From NCBI GenBank assembly GCA_028023455.1, contig JAQFVV010006541.1, positions 374,001-438,000 of the forward strand: a stretch of DNA of 64,000 nucleotides, read 5' to 3'. The notes below the pieces were generated by a model. That model had not been told where the DNA came from, did no database searches, and saw only the letters and a list, made by a program, of their open reading frames with translations. The position numbers and the translations under genes are program-made. This document shows positions 1-11,739 of the stretch, piece after piece; the first letter of the stretch is position 1, and each line of letters begins with the position of its first letter. This stretch comes from Epiperipatus broadwayi. Lineage: Eukaryota; Onychophora; Udeonychophora; Euonychophora; Peripatidae.

Positions 1-1806
1 TCCACTTGCAAAAAGTTAAATTAGTCAGCATAGAGTGAGCTGACGACAACAGTAAAATAAAACAGATGTGATACATTGCTGATAACAATAATATATTAAT
101 TAGCAAAAAATCGAAAGTGTCCAATTTTTTAATTATTAAAATATGTAAATTAAGTCTTTTATTTAAAAGAAGATTGAGTTAACATTATTAGTATTAATTA
201 TTTTTTTAAAGTAGTCTTAGAACAGCTATGCTTATGGCGGTCGATATTGAAAATGCATTAAACAAAATAAGACTGTTTGTGTGTGTGTTTTATGTATTAT
301 ATACTTTGTAATACCTATTTACATATGTATACATGAATTTTGCTACATTTTTATTAATGATGGTTTTTATAATTATAAATAATAATTATAATAGTAATTA
401 TTTAATTTTCATTATTAGAAATTTATAAATATAAGAAGTCCTAGCATTACCTATTGGCAAATGTTTTATTTTATGAAAATATTTTACTTATTTTTATTTT
501 ATATTATAGGAACATAATAATATATAAATACAATTTTAAAAAAAAAAATACTAAAAAATAAGATCTGAATGTTTTTTTTTTTTTAAAGCCGTTTTTTTTT
601 ATTATAAAAATCCCATGTTTACAAAGTTGAAAAAACAAACACATTTTAGATATTTGGTGCTGAATTTTAAGTTTTCAAAAATTTTAGAAAATGCCTTATA
701 TGTAATTTAAAATAGTATTCAATTTGAAAGCAATGGTTACATATTTATAGTCTATATTACAATATTTTTTTCATCATTTCTAGGTATAAAATGTAAAATT
801 TTATTATTAGGCTTGTGCTGTGAAATAAATATGTTCAAACCCAAACAATTCAAAAAATTACAAACTTTCATTGCTATGATCTATTGTTACTTTCTAATTT
901 GCAAGTTGGAATAAACATTTTGTATAAAACATTAATTAAAATTGTTGTTTAATTAATATAAAAAACAGCTGTTGCATTGGCTAGAATTTTAATGCTAACA
1001 TTATTTACCTATAGTAGATGTTATTTAAAAATCAATATTCTATTTATGTATGAAGCAGAAAAACATTTTTGTATAGTTAATTGAAAAAATGATTTATTTA
1101 ATTAAAAAAAACTATAATTGTTTCATGGAATGGAATATCAATTACTTTGTCTAGCATAAAGCTTTGTTTTACATGTCCAGTTTAATGCATGATCTTTTCA
1201 TGCTGTGAATATACAATTCACTCAGGGAAAACTCAATAATGATAAAACTGTCACAACACACAATATATACCATAAAAAAAATTGTGAATGCCACATTGTA
1301 AATTGTTATAATTTGAAATTAAATTTTAAATATTTTTTCCTCTTATAAATATTAAATAGTTTTTTTTTTAAGCTTAATAAAGAAACTTAACTATGTACAA
1401 GCTATACTGCATAGAAGAATCTTGTTAAATACTTTAATAAATATTATTCTACTTACTTGATAATATAATATTTTATCCGAAAAGAAGTAAAGATTACTTA
1501 AAAATTGCAGCTATTATTGGTGTGATGGAGTAGCCAGTAATTGTAACAGTTGTGGAAATAATGCTACATGCATATTTAATGTCATAAAATGAGGCCACAA
1601 AGAGAGCATATAGTGTAAGCCTAGTCTAAACAGTTAAGACTACCACCTTCATGGAATAGAAGATATAAAGATTGTAAGTCAATGTTTTATCTAAATACAT
1701 AGTGTTTTACAATCAAGTGATAATATTAAATTATCATTGGAGTTCATCTTCATTTGCATAATTTATTTCAGCATTTGTTTAAAGCAAATTATAAGGTTGA
1801 TCAATT
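1..1806. other. AT-rich stretch, no gene seen
   Basis: No reading frame of protein-like composition, no tRNA-like boxes and no repeat I can recognise. It is mostly A/T runs and short homopolymers (for example a T-run near 575 and an A-run near 540), and CpG is nearly absent. Confidence 0.7.
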
Positions 1807-1821
1807 CAGATACTTAGACTT

Positions 1822-1913
1822 TTTGTCCTGTGTCAAAGCATTGACCAGGAAGTGAACCAAGGCCAGCTACTTGGAAGGCAGCTATGCTAACCACAAGGCC
1901 ACCAGTGCTTGTC
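1822..1913 (-). mobile_element. tRNA-derived SINE, divergent subfamily
   Basis: On the minus strand this reads as a tRNA-like unit with a D-arm/box A region (GGCCTTGTGGTTAGCA) and a box B (TTGGTTCACTTCC), ending in a short A-rich tail. It is flanked by perfect 15 bp direct repeats CAGATACTTAGACTT at 1807-1821 and 1914-1928, the target duplication of a LINE-mobilised insertion. It resembles the other tRNA SINEs in the window but differs in the anticodon region, so it is probably a separate subfamily. Confidence 0.85.
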
Positions 1914-1949
1914 CAGATACTTAGACTTACATGATAAAAAATGTATTTC

Positions 1950-2370
1950 AGTGGAAAAATGACAGATGGCTGGTTCTCCCTTTAAATTCCCACCATTGCC
2001 ACCTCAGAATCACTGCATGAGTTACATAACAACATAGGTTAGTTATTTACCACAAAATATTTTAAGATACTGGAATCTCAGGATTATGTTTTGTATCTTA
2101 CATCCCAATGAGCAACATTCTGACATTAAATTCTGATTTAAATTGACCTAACTGCTACTGAAAAATTTTAAATAATTTTAACTCTTGTCAGTTACTATAT
2201 GAGTCACAAAAATGTTTTCAAGTGATTTGCACTATTTCTGTTGGCAGCATGAACATTGAAGATAGTCTATGAAGCTACAAAACACATATTTACATTTCAT
2301 ATTGTAATTTGTGATTTATACATGCTGTGGTAAATAACTAAATTACGTTGCTAAATAACATATCTGGATT
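1950..2370. repeat. Old interspersed repeat, family E, copy 1
   Basis: This block shares diverged but ordered motifs with 7780-8230: GTCACAAAAATGTTTTCAAG followed by an ATTTGCA stretch, and a conserved ATATTTTAAG/GCTACTG-like patch. Its 3' part (TAAATAACTAAATTACG) recurs at 63,815-63,830. No coding potential, terminal inverted repeat or target duplication is visible. The class is unknown. Confidence 0.5.
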
Positions 2371-3391
2371 TATAGATGATGCTTCAGACATCTTTACTGT
2401 GATATATTGTGTTTACATAAGTTTTTTTCTACTGTAATGAAGAAATATTGTTTCTTACCATTTTGGATTCCGCTTCTTTTATTCACTGTAATCAAAGATT
2501 GACTAAAAATCGGGAGTGAAGCTGTTAAATTCTCCTGTTGTTTTTTAAAAATTATAAAATCTTTGCCACGATATTCAACTTTAGATTTTTTTTGCCATTT
2601 ACGACATCATTTTTTAATCCTGTTAAAAATATTTTGATATTTTTTTTATTTTGATTTGACAACACATAGTTGGAATGTTATTTGAAATGTTTTGATACGT
2701 TTTATAATCTTCAAGTTGTAACTGAAGGATTTAATTATTATTTGTTTTCCTAGTTTTAGTTTCATCTATTTTTTTTTATATTAATAATAGAAATTTCCTT
2801 TCAACCCAGAAACAAGAAGAAGTCTTGTTCTGTTTCTGAGTGTTATTTATTTTATGCAAATATTATTTATTAATGAATTAACTTTATAAATCCCATATTC
2901 ATTTATGTTGAAATATATACACATACATTAACACACATAGATTTAGAGAATCATAGTAAATAAACTGTGAATTTTTAAATTAATTAAAAGTATAATAATT
3001 TGATATTACAGTATAGTCTAAGTTCGTTAAATGTGTTTGGAGCATAGATTTATATAGAGCTGAGACATCAATAATTAGAAAAAATGAGAAAAGATTGGAG
3101 GTTTTCAAGATGAAGATTATAGCTGAGTAGAAATAATCCAAACAAGGCATTAAAGGTTTTCTAGGTTTACTTTAATATCCGCATTAGGATTAGTAATTCA
3201 TATTTTTCACATAACTCTATAATGTTTTCAGAAGTAATTTTTTTAAATTTTATTACAATCTATCATATAAGACTGAATAATCAATAGATGCTTATTTATT
3301 TCTTATCCAGTATTGTTCTCCATCTATTCCCATAATAGTATCTGATTTATGACTTTTATTAGTAAAAAAAATTTGGACACAGATTTAATGT
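2371..3391. other. AT-rich stretch, no gene seen
   Basis: I see no conserved protein frame, RNA gene or recognisable repeat here. Confidence 0.6.
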
Positions 3392-3408
3392 ACAGTATTA
3401 GAATCTTT

Positions 3409-3511
3409 TTTTACCCCCATGTATCATAGCAACAGCCGGGAAGCGAACCCGCTATCCCGGGACAACTGCTTGTAAAGCAGCTGTCGCTGACCTCTCGACT
3501 ACCAATGCTTG
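3409..3511 (-). mobile_element. tRNA-derived SINE
   Basis: Minus-strand copy of the main SINE family: AGCATTGGTAGTCGAGAGG (box A region), an anticodon-arm-like GCTGCTTTACAAGCAG hairpin, a box B (GGGTTCGCTTCCC), the terminal ATGCTATGA-like motif and a short A tail (read as the T-run at its left edge). Perfect 17 bp target duplication ACAGTATTAGAATCTTT at 3392-3408 and 3512-3528. The intact boxes and long duplication suggest a fairly young insertion. Confidence 0.93.
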
Positions 3512-3599
3512 ACAGTATTAGAATCTTTGAATTTAATTTGTTTCATTCAGTAAACATTTCCGTTTCTTATTGTCAGTGCTATCATAATAAATTTAAATT

Positions 3600-3775
3600 A
3601 TTATATTATAGATAAATAGATAGTAAGTAGATAGATTGATAAATAGAAGATAAACATATAGATATAAAGTTCCATAGATAGACCGAACAACTGTCAAATA
3701 GACAAACAGGTGGATAGATAGGTGCAGTATGACAGAAAGATGGCTAATGATAGATAAGTAGATAAATGTATAGTT
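3600..3775. repeat. Degenerate GATA/TAGA microsatellite
   Basis: Irregular runs of GATA, TAGA and AGATA units with interruptions, an eroded relative of the long array at 17,973-18,251. Confidence 0.75.
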
Positions 3776-4265
3776 TATTGTAAATATAATTTATTACAAT
3801 ATATATATATATGCATAATTCTGCAAATAACAAATCAATAAATAGCTGGTTTTCCAATCAAATAAAAATAGATGCATATTACATTTAAATTGAAGTAACT
3901 ACCCTTCCAGAGGCTATGCATAAACAACATTTATATATTAATAAATACAAAGAATAGAAAGAACCACCTAGTGTTTTAAGTTTATATAGTTTTAAGTATT
4001 GGAATAGTAAGTGAAATTTGATATTGGCTTGACTTTAAATACATACAAATCATTCTAAAAATTACAAATGAATACTTAGAGGTTAAACTATCATAAATTT
4101 TAAAAATAGAAAGCCCATTCTACTCTATGGATTTATTGACATATGAATGCTATTTATACATGACTTCTGGAAATATAATGATGTCCATTCAAATTTCATT
4201 TCTATTAAGTTATGCTTATTTAATCATCATATTTATAAAACTGACTTTTTATTAATATTATAGAG

Positions 4266-4370
4266 TTGTCAAGCATTGGTGGTCGAAAGGTCGGCGACAG
4301 CTGCTTTGCAAGTGGTTGTCCCAGGTTGGCGGGTTCGCTTTTCGGCAGATGCTATGACACATGGGGAAAA
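4266..4370 (+). mobile_element. tRNA-derived SINE
   Basis: Plus-strand copy with box A (TGGTGGTCGAAAGG), box B (GGGTTCGCTTTTC), the terminal GATGCTATGACACATGG and an A tail. The target duplication AATATTATAGAG is perfect at 4254-4265 and 4371-4382. The open frame through it is fortuitous. Confidence 0.93.
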
Positions 4371-4713
4371 AATATTATAGAGGTGTTAAAAATGAGATCT
4401 ACTAAATATTCAAATGATTTGCATTATATTTATAAGCAGGCTACGATACAAATTTTATTCTATTTTCAACAAATATCAAAAATTGAATGCCTAAAACAAA
4501 TGAAAGCTAAATAAATGTATGGATAGTTTATTCTATTTTTTGCACTTATTGACATATGAGTGGTTTTTTTTTTAGATGTGGCTTCTGGAATTGCAATAAA
4601 TTCCATTTAAATTTCATATATGCTAAACTATGCTTATTTAACATAAATATATATAATAAATAATAAACAATATATAAATATACAAAGTATAACTTGCTAC
4701 AATAAATGTTTCT

Positions 4714-5345
4714 TTATAGGGTATATGAGCACAGACTTTCATATATATATGTGTTTAAGTGTATCAGTGTTATGAGATAGTGTGGAGAGTGGTGGATCGT
4801 GTGAAAGTCTGTGCTTATATACCTATATATTACATATATAGACATAGGTATATAATAAGCCTGGGTGTTTCATTTATTACATAGTAGAGATGTCTGCCCA
4901 TCCCTTGTATATGTATTAAATGGATTATGTCCTGTACATGAGGGGTCAGATTGACCTTAGGTCAACATGAGTGTGACAAGAATCTTGGCTTCAGGATGGC
5001 CTTTGAGCATTCCATCATCAGATTTTCAATTGGATGGACGGTTGAAGAGTTGGAGTGTGGAGTAGATTGAAACCTGTCCATTAAACTATGAAGACTGGCT
5101 ATCTTAATATATATCTGAGCACTTATTGCATATATTTGTAGAGATGGTAATCTGGACCAACTGATGATTGCTGGTTTAGCATGAAATACGAATATTGGTG
5201 ATTTATTTTTTTCAACATATATGTGTTCAAGTGTATTAGTACGTGATAGAGTGGAGAGTGGTGGGTCATGTGAAAGTATGTGCTCATATACCCTATAAAT
5301 CACATATATTGACACAGGTATATAATAAACCTGTGTGTTTCAGTT
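4714..5345. mobile_element. Foldback element family B, full copy
   Basis: Begins TTATAGGGTATATGAGCAC and carries inverted arms with sense/antisense copies of AGTCTGTGCTCATATACC. It ends with a one-sided leader that reads AACTGAAACACACAGGTT on the minus strand. Perfect 13 bp direct repeats AATAAATGTTTCT sit at 4701-4713 and 5346-5358. The same leader is the terminus of the copy at 54,280-54,726, so both ends are fixed independently. The minus-strand open frame at 4962-5315 lies inside the repeat and is not a gene. No transposase, tRNA boxes or A tail is visible. Confidence 0.85.
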
Positions 5346-5529
5346 AATAAATGTTTCTCTATTTAAACTCTGTTTTAGTATTTTTACATTATAATAGTTA
5401 TAATGACAGAGTATCAAAACGTAATTAAATATACTAACATATTTACATAAAGAAAATAAATAATATCAATAAAAAATATAATTACAATACATGATTAAAT
5501 TGAAAAATATTAAAAACAAAAATTTTTAA

Positions 5530-5900
5530 AGCAAATACTCTAACAACAAATATTTAACTTTTTTTTTTTTATTAAAAACCATATTATTCTTAGATCTAAC
5601 ATAAAGAGAAAGTTTATTCTAAAATCTCATTGGATTAAAATAAGTCTCAGTAAACATATCGTTTTCCAAACTTGGAACTTCTAAATTATGCCTTAAATTA
5701 AGATTAGAATTGTAAAGATGACTTCTAAAATGCACTGAAACATCTCCATTTAGAACCTTCCTTCACAAGTGCAATTTTATCCACAGATCCATTTTTAGAC
5801 AATTTAAACTAGTGTGTTACATTGAAGAGTTTATGCAAACCATAATAATATCTCAAATATGCAATATGGACATTTTGAACAAACATGTAATCAGAATATA
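5530..5900 (-). pseudogene. Decayed LINE reverse-transcriptase C-terminus
   Basis: Minus-strand translation gives HNLEVPSLENDMFTETYFNP followed by a RFWNKL-like patch if one stop is ignored. This resembles the basic, WN-L containing C-terminal tail seen after the RT of CR1/L2/Jockey-group LINEs. Several stops and no RT core are present, so it is a dead remnant. The assignment is a family-level inference. Confidence 0.4.
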
Positions 5901-5940
5901 TCATGTGATGACCATAAATAAAAGAACACCAATAATAATC

Positions 5941-6262
5941 TCAGTCTTAGGGTGGCCTTTGAAGATTCCATCATCAGATTTCCAATAGGATGGGTGGTTG
6001 AAGAGTTGGAGTGTAGTGTGATTGAAGCCTATTCGTTAAAGTATGAAGATTTGCTATCTTAACATATATCTCAGCACTTAATGCATATATGTGTAGAGAT
6101 GATAATTTGGACCAACTGATGATTGCTGGTTTAGCATTAAATACATATATTGGTAATTATTTATCATGTCGACATATATATGTTTAAGTATATCAGTGTT
6201 ATGAGATGGAGTGGTGGGTCATCTGAAAGTCTGTGTTCCTATGCTCTATATATTACATATAT
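5941..6262. mobile_element. Foldback family B, partial copy
   Basis: Matches the central and right part of the full copy at 4714-5345 (GATTGCTGGTTTAGCAT, GTTATGAGATGGAGTGG, end at GCTCTATATATTAC). The left arm is missing and no target duplication is seen. Confidence 0.75.
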
Positions 6263-6296
6263 TGATACAGGTATATAATAATCAAAATAAAAGTCA

Positions 6297-6780
6297 TAGA
6301 TCAATTCATAGATCACATTGTTTATAGGTATATAATAAACTTGTATTTCAGTTATTACATAGTAGAGATGTTGTGGTCCATCCCTTGTATATATATTAAA
6401 TGGATTATGGCCTGTACATGAGGTGTCAGATTGACTTTAGGTCAACATGGGTGTGACAAGAACCTCAGTCTCAGGGTGGTCTTTGAGCATTACATTATCA
6501 GATTTTCAATTGGATGGATGGTTGAAGAGTTGGAGTATGGAGTGGATTAAAGCCTGTCCATTAAAGTATGAAAATTGGCTCTTAATATATATCTGAGCAC
6601 TTATTGCATATATGTGTGATGATAATCTGGACCAACTGATGATTGCTGGTTTAGCATGAAATACATATATTGGTGATTATTTGTCTTTTTGACATATATG
6701 TGTTCAAATTTATCAGTATTATGAAAGAGCATGGAGAGTGGTAGGTCGTGTGAAAGTATATGCTCATATACCCTATGTAT
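6297..6780. mobile_element. Foldback family B, tandem neighbour copy
   Basis: Same orientation as the preceding partial copy. It includes the leader-type sequence TATAATAAACTTGTATTTCAG, the ATCCCTTGTATATATATTAA segment and the arm ending CATATACCCTATGTAT. The two copies together suggest tandem insertion or local duplication. Confidence 0.75.
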
Positions 6781-7308
6781 AATAAAGACAAATGTAAAAC
6801 ATGAGATAGTAAAGACTGAATGTCAGGCTAATTGAATTATACTATTAAAATTAATTTAAAATTATCCTGCCTGATTAGATGCAGTGACAGACTGGTGATT
6901 TTAAAATTGTGACCCATCTGTAGCATTTTATGTGCTTGAATGTTTCATGAACTTTTATGCTTAAACTTCTTATAAATCCTGAATAATATATCATTAAGTA
7001 ATAATAATTAAAATTCAGATGAAAAATTAATCTAATGTCTCTATTGTTCAGAAATTCATAAAAAATGTAAGTGCCAGATGTGGCAGGACTGAGTTTCACT
7101 TAAGATTTCATCATTCCGTTACTGCACCCAATCACGCAGAGAAAAATTCAGTTGAGAATTCAAAACTAAGCCAAAATTCTTACAGCTATAAACAATAGGC
7201 AAACTACAACTTTCTTTACATGTAAGATCATACACCCAGTAGCAGAGCCAAAGTTGAAAACAACTAGAATAACAGTAGTTTTTTATGCATTCAGATATAA
7301 ATAATAAA

Positions 7309-7545
7309 CCACTAAACATCACACAATCACCATTCTTAATGCTTACACAATCTGTTAACACAGAGGCAAAACTCTCCATACAGTAGCACCACTCCTTGCA
7401 AGCTAGAATAATCAATGGACACAAGTAGGTTTGTGCAGATGAATAAGCACTAGATGGCAATTTTATGCACAAACCTTGTTGCATCCATTGATTATTCTGG
7501 CTTGCACTGAGTGGTACTACAGTATGGGGAGTTTTATTTCTGTAT
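7309..7545. mobile_element. Foldback element family A
   Basis: Starts with the family terminus CCACTAAACATCACACAATC. Inverted arms follow: ACTCTCCATACAGTAGCACC on the left and its counterpart GGTACTACAGTATGGGGAG on the right, each next to an AATCAATGGA / TCCATTGATT motif. The loop is about 40 bp. The large minus-strand frame across it is fortuitous. The expected right terminus is eroded and no duplication is clear. Confidence 0.8.
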
Positions 7546-7779
7546 ACAAACAAGGTTTTATTAGATATTTGTATCATAGTTGCTGAAGCATACTTAAACT
7601 TCTTCAAACTCTCTGAAAGATAATATACTGAAAAAAAAATTAACAAAATATTGTTACTAAAACTATGAAAAGTAGTAGAGTTTAAATGATATAAAACCAG
7701 ATGCATTTGCAATAGTTAAAAGAGGAATGAATACTCACCAAATCTTTATAAGAGTATCAAATAAAATGACATTTAGAGT

Positions 7780-8230
7780 AAGTCCCATTAGAAAGGTCAT
7801 TATTTCTGTCCAAACTACAAGTAATACCATCTCTGAATCAATGCTGTGTTATGTATTGACATAGTTTAACTACTCATCACAAATATTTTAAGGTGCTAGT
7901 ATGTCTGAATCACCAGTTACAGTATAAAATGTGACAGCATTTTTTATATCTTAACCCACAATGAAATAATGACATTACCTTATTTATTTTTTAATTTGGT
8001 AAAATTGTTACCAAAATATTTGAAATGATTCAAACAATGTATCATAGAAAAGTCGTGGAAGTCACAAGAATGTTTTCAAGTTATTTGCAAGATTTGCAAT
8101 GGCTGGGAAAATACTGAAGGTGATGTGCTGCCATATTTGTGGCTGTAATTCATTATATAGACATGCTGCTGTCTTAAAATATTCATGATAAATAGTTAGA
8201 TTATGTCACCGTATAAGATGTATAATGAGC
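7780..8230. repeat. Old interspersed repeat, family E, copy 2
   Basis: Shares GTCACAAGAATGTTTTCAAG and an ATATTTTAAGGTGCTAG patch with the block at 1950-2370, in the same order and spacing. It is non-coding and diverged. Confidence 0.5.
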
Positions 8231-8487
8231 TACAGATGGCACTGCATGTAACATGGAGAGAGAAGCAGCCACACTTTTACTTGCACATACTACATATGCG
8301 TGCCCTCATATATTACATATGTTCAAGTCAAATAACTTTTAATAAAATTTACATTTGTTAATTAGATTTGAAAGGTGATTATTAGCTTAGCCTTCAAGAG
8401 TTGTTTTTTAAATATAGATTATTTATTCAAATTGAAATTGATCCACATTGAATTAAATTTACTTGTACATTACTTCAATTTTTTTTT

Positions 8488-8590
8488 CAGATGTCATAGC
8501 ATCGGCTGGGATGTGAACCCACAACCGTCTGCACCCAACTACTTGCTTGCAAGGCGGCTGTGAAGACCTCTCGGCTAACAATGCTTAACT
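8488..8590 (-). mobile_element. tRNA-derived SINE
   Basis: Minus-strand SINE: box A region AGCCGAGAGG, a GCCTTGCAAGCAAG arm, the terminal GATGCTATGACAT and a T-run at its left edge. Box B (TGGGTTCACATCCC) is recognisable. Target repeats are not clear, so it is probably older or edge-eroded. Confidence 0.85.
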
Positions 8591-10184
8591 ACATTTTCTA
8601 TTGAATATTCTGACTTGTGACATAAGCCTATCGTATTGAACTTGCACTTATCCATATAAAATATGCACACACATATATATCTAATTCACTATACTTTACA
8701 ATGGCAAATCAAACCACATAGTAGTTCGACTGACATCTGAAAGAGTTTATGTATTTAAAAAAAAGATATTCTGTTTGATTATTGTTAGTTTATAATGACA
8801 TAATAGATATTGCTCTAAAGTACCTTTGTATTTTATTCAGTATCAATCACATAAGCAGAGCATGGGTGATGTTTGGTTATCTAGTAAATTATCAGTGACA
8901 TATAAAATAAGTTTTATGATAATCGAAACAACCATTTTAAAATTAACTTCTTTATCTCTATCAAATATTTATACACTGGAATTATTATTGTTTTTTTTAT
9001 TAATAAGATTCATTTATTTGTTATTAAAAATTATTCCATGACATTGAGCTAATTAATTTCAGTCCACATTAATTAAAAAAACTAATTGATAAAAAAATAT
9101 CATACCCTTTATAGACCTAGTGACATAATTAAATGTATCTATGGAAACAGAGAAGAGGATGGTGAATATAACTTTTTTATTGCTGAATATAATCTAAAGT
9201 CTACAAAAGGATAAGATATGTTTATAATATTTATTTCATTTTAGATTTTTATATAATAATGAAATCACCATATTAGCGACAAAAATCTATCTATCAGTGG
9301 TGAAGGGAACTTCTTTAAATTTTCTCTTTTAAGTAATACAATACCCAGTCTGAAACTAGCCTATGAAATCTAAATTAATTAATAGTATGAACAAACTCTG
9401 TTTTAAATTTGTACAGCAGATCATGACAAAAAATCTAATGTGATAATTTGATCCTAAGAAATCTAATACAATAATTGTAATCCTTTAATATTTCATTCTG
9501 GATGCAATTTTAAATTTACAAACAAATATATGTAGAATATGAAAAAAAAGTACTAAACAGTTAAAAGAGCTCTCAAAAGGTATATACAGGATGGGACAAA
9601 AGTACTAATCAGGTCATGGAAATTTTTTCTTATTTTTATTTTACAGGTATTGAGAATGAATGCAGTGTACTGAAAAAGGAAATAGAAAATAGATTCGGAA
9701 TCAGAAGTAAAAAAAATAAAAATACATAAAAGGTGTAAAATGCATGGCAATAGGTATTTGATATTAAGTCCCCAAATCAGTTGGATAATTTATCATACCA
9801 GAGAGAAATTTATTGCAATAGATTTCACTGCTTTCCCACCAAAATGTGTACATTTTAAGAAATCTGTGACAAAAAAGAATGTGGATGGAAAATACCCTGA
9901 GCTTCACAAAAAGTCTGAATAATTACATGTCATTTTAATAGTAAATCATAGTGAAAATAACTTTGAATTGCTAAATATGGAAATTGAAATTGAAGATTGT
10001 GGGAAAAGTCATTTTTGAATGATAATTCAGACTGATAATCATGATTTTGTAAGTTCCAGGAATGTTGGGTCATTGATTGATGACATTTTGAACACATGAG
10101 AAACTTTATATATATTTATCACTATTAAAGGGAATTTGAACCCAAACTTTTAAGCTCCTTTCAGTCAATCACCCTAATCTAATA
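8591..10184. other. AT-rich stretch, no gene seen
   Basis: Short open frames near 8826-9041 and 9740-9922 have AT-driven composition and no recognisable motif. A mariner-like CAGGATGGGACAAAAGTA occurs at 9588, but no partner end was found. Confidence 0.55.
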
Positions 10185-10335
10185 TAGCTGATACACATGA
10201 CCACATACATTATAAAACGATAAATGATCCCCAATATATGTATTTTGTGCTGAACTAGCACTCATCAGTTGGTCTTGATCATCATCTTCCACACATATAC
10301 ATAATTACTGCTCAGTTTAAATCCCCTTTAATTGC
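10185..10335. mobile_element. Degenerate family B fragment
   Basis: Matches the family B core (GCACTCATCAGTTGGTC and a TGCTCAG motif) with many substitutions. No arms or duplication remain. Confidence 0.55.
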
Positions 10336-10482
10336 ATTTAGCTTAAGTATACATACTATATTTGTATTTACATATTATTTATAACTATTGTAATCTTATG
10401 TTTAGCTTATCTTATATGTGTGTTTTATTTTTTGCCTGAATAGACAGTGATGCTGTTTTTTCATTTCATACTTAAACCGCTG

Positions 10483-10519
10483 AGCGGCACTACTGCATGA
10501 AAGTTTTGCCTGTTTTATT
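10483..10519. mobile_element. Family A terminus fragment
   Basis: Contains GCGGCACTACTGCATG and then AAGTTTTGCCTGTTTTA, the right end of foldback family A. Nothing else of the element remains. Confidence 0.65.
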
Positions 10520-10685
10520 ACATACTTACAATACAAAACTAATTTGATTCCTTTTGTGCTTTTATAATATCATCAATTTTATACTCTGCAAGTTTATATA
10601 TGTAGTTTTTTTTTCAGATGATAATGACTACATGTGTAATTGTCTTTTTTTAATTAATGATTATTACTGACGTTTAAGTACTTTT

Positions 10686-10800
10686 TTTTATCCATATGTC
10701 ATAGCATCGGCCGGGAGGTGAATCCGCAACAACCGTCTGCAACCAATTGCTTGCTTGCAAGATGGCTGCACTGACCTCTAGGCTAACAACACTTGACACA
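10686..10800 (-). mobile_element. tRNA-derived SINE
   Basis: Minus-strand SINE with box A region AGCCTAGAGG, box B (GGATTCACCTCCC), the terminal GATGCTATGACATATGG and an A tail (T-run on plus). Perfect 13 bp target duplication TTTAAGTACTTTT at 10,673-10,685 and 10,801-10,813. Confidence 0.92.
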
Positions 10801-11628
10801 TTTAAGTACTTTTGAGGAATTAAAATCTTAATCTATTAAACTGTAAAAATCACTGAGAGCTTTTTAGAAACTACATTTTATACCATCCAGTGATTGCAGT
10901 ATATTCTTTTCATTACTCCATGAAGGAGTGACAACACACAAAAAGTACTAATAAATGTCTGACTTCTGAATACCATATTTTGTAATTAAATTATCAGAGG
11001 AATTCTTTTAAGTCTGGTGAAATTGATGTGATCACTAAATTATACTTCGAAGCCATTTCAAAGAAAATTTTAAACTTTCAAAAAAAAAAAAAAATGAAAA
11101 GAAGAAAAAAGATAGGCTTAGCTTTTAGATTGCAAAAACATGACTGAAATAATTTATATGAGACTTTACAGTATTAGGCATATTAGAGAGTATTCTAGGA
11201 TCTTACTGGAATGTAACCATAAAATTTGCATTTTTCTAGTTGTTGTTTTTTTAATATTTTTTTTATTTTTTGACAATATTATTGAGTAGTTGTTGAGTGA
11301 ATAGATGTGGAAAGAGAAATACCAGTAAGTCCTTATCTTACTGTTTTTTTATATCAAAATAAATTCCGAGGGAGCAGATTAAATGAAAAATTATACGACT
11401 TGAATCACCAAATGCAACGAAGCTTCAACTTATTTCATATGATGTATATTTAAAAACTATTATTTGACATAATAAAGAACATATTATGACTATAATTAAG
11501 CATGGTAAAATTAATAATATCAAAAATCTATTATTAGAAATGCTAAAAATAAATAGATTTGAAATCGCTATAAATCAGGGCAAGTATGATTTGTTTGTTA
11601 TTAAAGTGTAAAAAGTGAGTAATCACGT

Positions 11629-11731
11629 CAATCATTGGTGGTCGAGAGGTCAGCATAGCTGCTTTATAAGCAGTTGTCCCGGGTTCGCGTCCCGGCCGAT
11701 GCTATGACACATGGAAATATATATATATATA
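11629..11731 (+). mobile_element. tRNA-derived SINE with AT-repeat tail
   Basis: Plus-strand copy with excellent box A (TGGTGGTCGAGAGG) and box B (GGGTTCGCGTCCCGG), the most tRNA-like of the set. The usual A tail is replaced by (AT)n. A short repeat TAATCAC flanks it at 11,620-11,626 and 11,732-11,738. Confidence 0.9.
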
Positions 11732-11739
11732 TAATCACA

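Noticed and set aside
4962-5315. 117-codon minus-strand frame, with similar frames at 27,036 and 54,310
   Set aside because: All lie within copies of foldback family B, and the similarity between them is repeat identity, not protein conservation.
7119-7712. 197-codon minus-strand frame
   Set aside because: It spans a family A element and flanking AT-rich DNA, and no domain or composition typical of a protein is present.
9585-9610. Mariner-like terminus CAGGATGGGACAAAAGTA next to TA
   Set aside because: No matching inverted end or transposase was found within several kb, so it may be chance.
11660-11700. Functional tRNA gene
   Set aside because: The tRNA-like part is embedded in a SINE present in many copies with tails and target duplications, and the cloverleaf is not complete.
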